DNA of 5,359 nt from Bacillota bacterium (lineage in GTDB: Bacteria > Bacillota > Clostridia > Oscillospirales > Acutalibacteraceae), in contig JAEZJA010000251.1 of the NCBI GenBank assembly GCA_023415895.1, forward strand, positions 1 through 5,359. The letters are read 5' to 3'. The notes beneath the pieces were generated by a model. It saw nothing but the letters and a program-made list of their open reading frames with translations, was not told the origin of the DNA and did no database searches. Position 1 is the stretch's first letter; each line of letters starts with the position of its first letter. Shown here piece after piece: positions 1 to 4,510 of the stretch. Both the position numbers and the translations under genes were made by a program.

Positions 1-1153
1 GCTTAGGAGCATCGGGAAGGGTCTTGGCATACTCCAGAGAACTCTTTCTGCAATACATAGAGCCCTTGTCATACGCACCCTTCGAAAACTCGTTCAACTG
101 TGCCTTGGAAGTAAGGCTGGACAGAACCTTCCATGCAGCTTCCGGATTGCTGGTTTTCTTATTCATGCTGATTACATTGGTTGCCATAAAGGTCTCGTTC
201 TTCGCATTGGGATTACCTTCCCAATAAGGAACCGGAGCAACACTCCATTCGACATCTTTGCCGAATTCGTCAAGCGCATTGATGATTCCTTCACCCCGGA
301 ACATCATGGCAACTTTACCTTTCAGCAACGGATCTTCTGCCGTACCGCCAGCGCCGAAGCCTTCCTTAAATTTTGTGACATTGTTATAACCGAGGCTGTT
401 GAAGATATCGGTCTGGAACTGATACGCCGCTTTAATTTCTGGAGAGTCAAAAGTAATCGTGTTCGTTTTTTCATCGATCCACTTGGCACCTGCCGCAACC
501 GGCCACAGCACATTGTCAATCCACGGATAGTTGGGAAGGAATCCGGCCTGTGTGATGTTGCCCTTTGCATCCTTTTTCGTCAGGGCGATCGCCATTTCAG
601 TCAATTCCTTAAAGGTCTCGGGTGCCTTGGTATATCCGGCTTGCTTTAACAGATCCATTCGTACATACAATTCGGACGAAGTCAGTACGAAGGGAACAGC
701 GTACTTTTTATTCTTGTATGTAGATTGCGACCAGCCGCCTTCAAGGAAATCGTCTTTGTCAAATTCCGCATCATTATTAATAAAATCGGTCAAATCGTAC
801 AGAGCGCCTTTATCTGCCCAAGTGGAGGTATTGTTCCAATAATTCTGGAAAATATCAGGAGTGCTTCCGGCTGAGATCGCCGTCAGAATGGCATCCCCCG
901 TTTTACTTCCGGTAACTTCGACGGTAATATTGTCTGTATTTGTTGCATTGAAATTTTTCGCCCATGTTAAAAAGCGCTGATGGTTACTGGTAGGCTCCTG
1001 ATCTTCCTTCCAAAGATGCCAAACTTTAATGGTTACGGGTTTCTTCTCGGGTTGACTAGCTGTGCCGCTGGTCTCTTCGGTCTTACCGCAGCCAGCAAAC
1101 ACGCTGGTGATCATTACGACTGCTGCAGACAAGGCCAATAACTTTTTGATCAT
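1..1153 (-). CDS. ABC transporter sugar-binding lipoprotein (solute-binding family 1), partial at C-terminus
   Basis: This is the extracellular substrate-binding component of an ABC sugar importer, expected to be tethered to the outer face of the membrane. The frame is open from an ATG at 1153 to the left edge of the window (384 codons, no stop), so the C-terminal tail is missing; relatives are usually about 420-450 residues. The N-terminus is a lipoprotein signal: MIKK, a hydrophobic stretch at residues 5-20, then VFAGC with the lipidated Cys at 22, followed by a polar Thr/Ser/Glu linker to about residue 38. The mature part starts with the strand VTIKVWHLW (40-48). The family hallmark is YAVPF followed by ELYVRMDLLKQAG (151-173) and a TFKEL helix start (180-184). 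GGAGGG lies 7 nt before the start. It is the last gene visible, 207 bp after the nagB-like gene, with its own likely promoter. The ligand cannot be read from sequence; the neighbours suggest an amino-sugar-containing glycan. The permease genes may lie beyond the left edge. Confidence 0.95.
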   Translation of the reverse strand, partial: MIKKLLALSAAVVMITSVFAGCGKTEETSGTASQPEKKPVTIKVWHLWKEDQEPTSNHQRFLTWAKNFNATNTDNITVEVTGSKTGDAILTAISAGSTPDIFQNYWNNTSTWADKGALYDLTDFINNDAEFDKDDFLEGGWSQSTYKNKKYAVPFVLTSSELYVRMDLLKQAGYTKAPETFKELTEMAIALTKKDAKGNITQAGFLPNYPWIDNVLWPVAAGAKWIDEKTNTITFDSPEIKAAYQFQTDIFNSLGYNNVTKFKEGFGAGGTAEDPLLKGKVAMMFRGEGIINALDEFGKDVEWSVAPVPYWEGNPNAKNETFMATNVISMNKKTSNPEAAWKVLSSLTSKAQLNEFSKGAYDKGSMYCRKSSLEYAKTLPDAPK

Positions 1154-1160
1154 TCCATTT

Positions 1161-1166
1161 CCCTCC
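1161..1166 (-). promoter_or_regulatory. Ribosome binding site of the sugar-binding protein
   Basis: GGAGGG lies 7 nt upstream of the ATG at 1153. It fixes this start over the ATG at 1158, which is in another frame and is stopped after two codons. Confidence 0.85.
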
Positions 1167-1182
1167 ATTAGATATTTTTATA

Positions 1183-1209
1183 AGCGGAACCTTTTATTGG
1201 TCCTTCGCT
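1183..1209 (-). other. Predicted 5'-UTR stem-loop ahead of the sugar-binding protein gene
   Basis: On the minus strand AGCG pairs with CGCT. After a 2-nt AA bulge, GGACC pairs with GGTTC (one G-U pair), leaving a 7-nt AATAAAA loop. There is no U-run after it, so it is not an intrinsic terminator. If the extended -10 element at 1221-1229 is the promoter, the transcript would start near 1213-1214 and this hairpin would sit at its extreme 5' end. That is an arrangement known to stabilise some bacterial mRNAs. The pairing is seen directly; the function is inferred. Confidence 0.4.
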
Positions 1210-1220
1210 AATCTGAACTG

Positions 1221-1229
1221 ATTATAGCA
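1221..1229 (-). promoter_or_regulatory. Extended -10 promoter element for the sugar-binding protein gene
   Basis: The minus strand reads TGCTATAAT, a perfect TATAAT preceded by the TGn extension. The predicted start is about 1213-1214 (A or G), giving a leader of about 60 nt before the ATG at 1153. The expected -35 position (about 1244-1249) reads AAGTAT, a poor match. A TTGCAA at 1249-1254 is 22 bp away, too far for a standard -35. This pattern fits an extended -10 promoter or an activator-dependent one, so the binding-protein gene may be expressed more strongly than the upstream enzymes. Confidence 0.5.
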
Positions 1230-1249
1230 TCGCCCGATTATCAATACTT

Positions 1250-1275
1250 TGCAAATCTTCCATCGATTATTTGCA
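1250..1275. promoter_or_regulatory. Inverted repeat, possible operator upstream of the sugar-binding protein gene
   Basis: TGCAAAT at 1250-1256 and ATTTGCA at 1269-1275 form a perfect 7-bp inverted repeat with a 12-bp spacer. The half-site centres are 19 bp apart, close to two helical turns, so both arms would face the same side of the helix. The repeat lies just upstream of the -10 element and borders the weak -35 position, where an activator such as an AraC-type regulator could bind. No regulator gene is in the window; the role is inferred from position and symmetry. Confidence 0.35.
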
Positions 1276-1360
1276 TTGTACAATTATATCTGTTGTTGGC
1301 TAACATTTGTGTGCATTATATTTACTAGTCGCTTCTTCTGTACTTATTATCAAAGTCAAA

Positions 1361-2131
1361 TCAGGAAGAATGAATCAAGGACGAACTGTCCGCATCCAGA
1401 TATAAGACGGCATGATCGTGCTGCCGTAAGATTGTCGCTGGGCAATGCTCCCCTATTTTTGCTTCGCAGGTTGCTTGCACCGCTGCCGCTTTTGTCAAGG
1501 ATGGGACCACACAAAAAATATGATGCGCTGCTGTCAAAGCAGGTATCGTGAGTGTAATCGCATGCAAAGGCACATCATCCAATGAATTAAAACATCCGTC
1601 ATGAACCTGTTGCCGGCGGCACACCCAATCGAGGCTTACAACTTTCACCATTTTGGGATCATGAAAATCAGCGACATGAGGATCATTGAAAGCGATATGC
1701 CCATTCTCTCCGATGCCCATACAAACGATATCGGGAGGATTTTTCTTGAGCAGCTCAGCATACCGTTCACATTCCTGCTCACTGTTTTCTGCCCAGCCTT
1801 GAATATAGTGAACGCTGTGGAAAGGGTGCTTTGAAAATATTGACTTTTTTAAAAAGTGTCCGAACCTCTGTGGTGCTGACGGGTTCAGACCAATGTATTC
1901 ATCCATATGAAACGCGTTAACCTTCTCCCAAGTAACCGTGTTGTATTGCTGAAGGCTCAATAGCATATCCGATTGCGAGGGGGCCGCTGCGAAGATTATG
2001 TTGCATTCACCGCGCTGCTCAACACACGTTTCTACGGTGCGAGCAATATCCCTCGCAGCTCCGGCTCCCATTTCAGCCCTTGTATCAAACTGCAGTACTT
2101 TCAGCTTGTCTGTAAAAAAACTGCTTTTCAA
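1361..2131 (-). CDS. NagB-superfamily glucosamine-6-phosphate deaminase/isomerase homologue with altered active site
   Basis: A cytoplasmic 256-residue protein of the glucosamine-6-phosphate isomerase/6-phosphogluconolactonase superfamily, near E. coli NagB in length (266). FHMDEYIGL (74-82) matches the NagB FNMDEYVGL motif and keeps the Asp equivalent to catalytic D72 (D77). GIGENGHIAFNDP (139-151) aligns with the NagB motif GVGNDGHIAFNEP: the catalytic His is kept (H145), but the Asp equivalent to D141 is Asn143 and Glu148 is Asp150. The phosphate-loop motif PTGGTP is replaced by AAPSQS (49-54), while a Lys equivalent to K208 is present (K214). The gene starts with TTG at 2131; AGGGGG lies 8 nt upstream and no better ATG exists. 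It follows nagA by 115 bp. In canonical pathways NagB converts glucosamine 6-phosphate to fructose 6-phosphate and ammonia. Here the substitutions make that exact activity uncertain; the product may be an isomerase or deaminase for a related amino-sugar derivative. Superfamily membership is very secure, substrate is not. Confidence 0.9.
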   Translation of the reverse strand: MKSSFFTDKLKVLQFDTRAEMGAGAARDIARTVETCVEQRGECNIIFAAAPSQSDMLLSLQQYNTVTWEKVNAFHMDEYIGLNPSAPQRFGHFLKKSIFSKHPFHSVHYIQGWAENSEQECERYAELLKKNPPDIVCMGIGENGHIAFNDPHVADFHDPKMVKVVSLDWVCRRQQVHDGCFNSLDDVPLHAITLTIPALTAAHHIFCVVPSLTKAAAVQATCEAKIGEHCPATILRQHDHAVLYLDADSSSLIHSS

Positions 2132-2139
2132 TTGATCAG

Positions 2140-2145
2140 CCCCCT
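2140..2145 (-). promoter_or_regulatory. Ribosome binding site deciding a TTG start for the nagB-like gene
   Basis: AGGGGG lies 8 nt upstream of the TTG at 2131. There is no in-frame ATG near the expected N-terminus, so this site is the main support for the non-ATG start. Confidence 0.7.
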
Positions 2146-2173
2146 ATTGATTTGATCTGTTGAGCTCAGTTGC

Positions 2174-2202
2174 ATTTTTCTTGTCAATTTCACGCATGTC
2201 AA
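2174..2202 (-). promoter_or_regulatory. Possible sigma-A-type promoter upstream of the nagB-like gene
   Basis: A perfect -35 TTGACA (2197-2202) is followed after exactly 17 bp by AAAAAT (2174-2179), which matches four of six -10 positions. It lies in the 115-bp gap after nagA, about 40 nt ahead of the TTG start. A second TTGACA occurs at 2182-2187 but has no -10 at a usable distance. The region is AT-rich, so chance matches are likely; the call is tentative. Confidence 0.3.
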
Positions 2203-2246
2203 ACAGTGTTTTTGCTCTTTAAAAATTCCAGCACGTATAGAGATAA

Positions 2247-3467
2247 TCAGAATGAAGAAACGTTCATCGTTTCATCTTCGGAAAACTTTCGGGAGATGTA
2301 CACGGTTTTTCCGTCAATAAAGGTCATCATGACATGAATATCTTTGTCAAAGAGTATCAGGTCGGCGGCCTTTCCTGGCTCAATCCTTCCGATTTGATCG
2401 CCTTTTCCAATGATCTTTGCCGGAACGCTGGTCATCATAGCAACCGCTTGTTCCAAACTTGCTTCTCCCTCGCGAATCATCGTACGCACCAACGTATCGC
2501 AAGTCGCAACGCTTCCCGCAAAGGCGGAACGATCCGGCAACTTGGCAACACCATCTTCAATCAATACCGCTTGCCCGTTTTTCAGGCTGCCAAGTATGCT
2601 TTGCCCTTCCGGACAGCCGGCCCCTCGCATCGAATCGGTGATCAACGCCGTTCTTTCTGCTCCAATAAAGCGATAAACCATTTGCAGCAGAGGCGCAGGA
2701 AGATGACGTCCGTCAGCAATAATCTCAACCGTCATACCATTCATCAGATAAGCACTTTCAATAACTCCAGCATGGCGGAAGCCCATTGTGCGAGTGATGG
2801 AAGACATGGCCGAGTAGAGGTGCGTAATGTGCGTAAACCCGCAGTCAAAGGCTTTCTTGACCTGCTCATACGTAGCGTTCGAGTGTCCAATGGAGGGAAG
2901 AATATGGCGTTGTGCCAGATATTTACCAAGTTCCAGAGCCCCCTCAATTTCGGGAGCTATGGTCCATCGCAGGATATCGTCAGAGCAGGACAGTAACTCT
3001 TCATATTCCCTTGGATTTGGTCTGCGGATATAACGGGGATCCTGCGCGCCTCCCTGTTGAGGACTGATATAGGGTCCTTCAATATGCAACCCAAGCAATT
3101 TTGTACCCTTTGTCTTAACCCCTTTTGCTGTACGGAAGGTGTCAAACGTTTTCTTGAGTTCTTCTTTTGAACTGGCCAGTGTCGTGGGCACAAGAGCCGT
3201 CGTTCCGTGACGGACATGCCCCTCGGCTGCACCGGTATAGGCTTCCACTGTCCCATCCATAAAATCGTAGCCGTAACCGCCGTGTGTATGTATATCGACA
3301 AACCCGTGAGATAGGAAATACCCCTCGGCATTGATGATCCGATCGGCAGGGACAAAACTCGTTGGAGGCAATATTGCGGCAACCCTATCCTTTTCGATCA
3401 AGATGTTCTTTTTTGTTATATCACCATCCTGAACCAAATCGCCGTTACAAATTAAAGTGCGAGACAA
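2247..3467 (-). CDS. nagA: N-acetylglucosamine-6-phosphate deacetylase (NagA family)
   Basis: This 406-residue amidohydrolase is predicted to remove the acetyl group from N-acetylglucosamine 6-phosphate, or a related N-acetyl amino sugar, in the cytoplasm. Key motifs in order: GFVDIHTHGG with metal-ligand His60 and His62 (the HxH form seen in Bacillus-type NagA, absent from the E. coli enzyme); LGLHIEGPYIS with Glu130; IGHSNATY with His195; THLYSAMS with His216; IADGRHLP with His255; LITDSMRGAG with catalytic Asp278; and a C-terminal IEPGKAADL beta-sandwich motif (362-370). Length is normal for the family (about 380-400). The usual HL[FY]NAM motif has Ser219 instead of the substrate-contacting Asn. 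The start is TTG at 3467, chosen because a perfect AGGAGG stands 8 nt before it. It follows the isomerase gene by 47 bp with no terminator between, so the two are very probably co-transcribed. The deacetylase fold and chemistry are confident; the exact substrate is inferred and, given the unusual neighbours, may not be plain GlcNAc-6-phosphate. Confidence 0.93.
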   Translation of the reverse strand: MSRTLICNGDLVQDGDITKKNILIEKDRVAAILPPTSFVPADRIINAEGYFLSHGFVDIHTHGGYGYDFMDGTVEAYTGAAEGHVRHGTTALVPTTLASSKEELKKTFDTFRTAKGVKTKGTKLLGLHIEGPYISPQQGGAQDPRYIRRPNPREYEELLSCSDDILRWTIAPEIEGALELGKYLAQRHILPSIGHSNATYEQVKKAFDCGFTHITHLYSAMSSITRTMGFRHAGVIESAYLMNGMTVEIIADGRHLPAPLLQMVYRFIGAERTALITDSMRGAGCPEGQSILGSLKNGQAVLIEDGVAKLPDRSAFAGSVATCDTLVRTMIREGEASLEQAVAMMTSVPAKIIGKGDQIGRIEPGKAADLILFDKDIHVMMTFIDGKTVYISRKFSEDETMNVSSF

Positions 3468-3475
3468 TGTTGCTT

Positions 3476-3481
3476 CCTCCT
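3476..3481 (-). promoter_or_regulatory. Ribosome binding site deciding the TTG start of nagA
   Basis: A perfect AGGAGG lies 8 nt upstream of the TTG at 3467, inside the 47-bp gap after the isomerase gene. No ATG is available at the expected N-terminus. Confidence 0.85.
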
Positions 3482-3514
3482 ATCGGTCGTATATCAATAC
3501 AGACCCTTTGCCAT

Positions 3515-4402
3515 TTAATGAATGGATACGCTATTCTTATATTTGTCCAGCAACTTTGCGAGCGCCAGCGCGCTTTCCGTCGTGGCTGCCAAACCGCCAT
3601 CCGAGAACCGGCTACCCTGTGGAAGCCGAATCATCTCATCGGTGATGACGGAGCCGATGCGGTAATGCGTCTCCAGTGAAAGGTATCCCTCGTAACCGTC
3701 TTTACACAGCCTGGGTATCAAGCCGTCGTAATCCACCAACCCGGTTCCTATCTTTACACATTGAGGCAACTTATTTTCATCCTGTATGGCGTCTTTAATA
3801 TGGATATGATGGATAAAAGGCTCAATGGCGTCATAGCCGTCAGGGTATGGGAGCTCACCGCAAGGATCATAGATATCATTGCCAGGATCATAAATGGCGC
3901 CGACAAGCGGGGAATCGAGACGATATAAGAAATTGGCGAGCATCGCGTGATTGGTTGTGTAGACCGAAGGATCACTTTCCAGAAGCAAGATCTTATTTCG
4001 ATGATCAAGCACATCGATGACAGGCAGAATACGCTCCAGAATTGCTTCCGCCTGATCCTCATAGCTCTCGTTTTGGTCGCGAAAAAAGGTGAATCCCCGA
4101 ATTTTATTGCAGCCAAAAACATCCGATAAATCACACAAACGATTCAGTTTATTCATATTTTCCTGAATCTGCTCCTCGTTATGCAGGCTGCATTTCAGGA
4201 AAGAGGAGGCGAGACAGCATACATCGAGGCGATGATCCTGAAGCCGAGAATAATAAGCTTCTGCTGTTTTAAGGGGGACGCTATCAATGGGAATATCCTC
4301 AACAGATCGTAATTCCACTCCGTCAAAGCCGAAATTGACGGCAAAATCCAATACAGTATCGAAATTTTGGCTTACCTCATCCGTAATAAAGGAAATTTTC
4401 AT
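3515..4402 (-). CDS. Sugar phosphate isomerase/epimerase-like TIM-barrel protein (xylose isomerase-like, AP endonuclease family 2)
   Basis: A predicted cytoplasmic, divalent-metal-dependent TIM-barrel enzyme of the xylose-isomerase-like superfamily, whose members isomerise, epimerise or dehydrate sugars and keto-sugars. Counting from the ATG at 4402 it has 295 residues, normal for the family. The four metal ligands appear in the expected order: Glu142 in LLLESDP, Asp172 in GAIYDPGN, His201 in HIHIKDA, and Glu244 in LSLETHY. The N-terminus MKISFITDEVSQ followed by DGVELRSV is typical of a subgroup that often stands beside Gfo/Idh oxidoreductases. An in-frame ATG at 4414 would add four residues (MGFA). 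I prefer 4402 because the family consensus begins at MKIS, but neither start has a strong ribosome binding site; only a weak GGGC precedes 4402. Downstream, nagA follows after 47 bp. Upstream lies the Gfo/Idh gene, with a possible attenuator in the gap. The pairing with an oxidoreductase suggests an oxidised (keto) sugar substrate; the specific reaction cannot be read from sequence. Confidence 0.9.
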   Translation of the reverse strand: MKISFITDEVSQNFDTVLDFAVNFGFDGVELRSVEDIPIDSVPLKTAEAYYSRLQDHRLDVCCLASSFLKCSLHNEEQIQENMNKLNRLCDLSDVFGCNKIRGFTFFRDQNESYEDQAEAILERILPVIDVLDHRNKILLLESDPSVYTTNHAMLANFLYRLDSPLVGAIYDPGNDIYDPCGELPYPDGYDAIEPFIHHIHIKDAIQDENKLPQCVKIGTGLVDYDGLIPRLCKDGYEGYLSLETHYRIGSVITDEMIRLPQGSRFSDGGLAATTESALALAKLLDKYKNSVSIH

Positions 4403-4407
4403 AGCAA

Positions 4408-4457
4408 AGCCCATGTTTTGACGTTAGCAAAAATGTAAAAAAACGAGTTCATGGGCT
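4408..4457 (-). promoter_or_regulatory. Possible anti-terminator or start-sequestering pairing in the isomerase leader
   Basis: On the minus strand AGCCCATG (4450-4457) is perfectly complementary to CATGGGCT (4408-4415), 34 nt downstream and just before the isomerase start at 4402. The upstream arm overlaps the loop and one stem arm of the small hairpin at 4444-4459, so the two structures exclude each other. The downstream arm contains the weak GGGC ribosome-binding candidate and the alternative ATG at 4414, so pairing could also limit translation. The CATG core is self-complementary, which raises the odds of a chance match. Confidence 0.25.
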
Positions 4458-4460
4458 CGC
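4437..4460 (-). terminator. Weak intrinsic terminator or attenuator hairpin between the oxidoreductase and isomerase genes
   Basis: The minus strand has CGAG (4456-4459) pairing with CTCG (4444-4447) across an 8-nt loop, with one possible extra G-U pair, followed at once by seven T residues (4437-4443). The T-run is good but the 4-5 bp stem is short, so termination would be partial at best. It lies about 50 nt after the oxidoreductase stop and about 35 nt before the isomerase start, a place where it could lower expression of the downstream genes. Confidence 0.3.
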
Positions 4461-4510
4461 ACCTGCCTTTCTGTTTGTTCTTCTATCTCGAAAGCGAATC
4501 CCGGGAGCGG

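Noticed and set aside
322..842. Open frames on both strands (82 and 103 residues) inside the binding-protein gene
   Set aside because: Both are shadows of the solute-binding protein frame, which translates continuously with family hallmarks through this whole stretch.
1154..1360. CcpA catabolite-responsive (cre) site
   Set aside because: No sequence in the gap fits the cre consensus well enough; only AT-rich partial matches lacking the central CG in the right context were found.
1249..1551. 100-residue open frame on the plus strand across the nagB-like gene end and the intergenic region
   Set aside because: Half overlaps antisense the conserved C-terminus of the nagB-like gene and half is AT-rich intergenic DNA. 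There is no ribosome binding site or family resemblance.
2132..2246. Terminator between nagA and the nagB-like gene
   Set aside because: The gap has T-runs and a TGAGCTCA palindrome, but no stable stem directly followed by a T-run, so read-through is assumed.
2334..2996. 220-residue open frame on the plus strand
   Set aside because: It lies wholly antisense to nagA, whose catalytic motifs are intact. Its translation is rich in Arg, Asn and Ser without recognisable motifs, and it has no ribosome binding site.
2957..3382. 141-residue minus-strand frame inside nagA
   Set aside because: It is an alternate frame of nagA in the region coding the HxH, GLHIEGP and flanking segments; no motif appears in the alternate translation.
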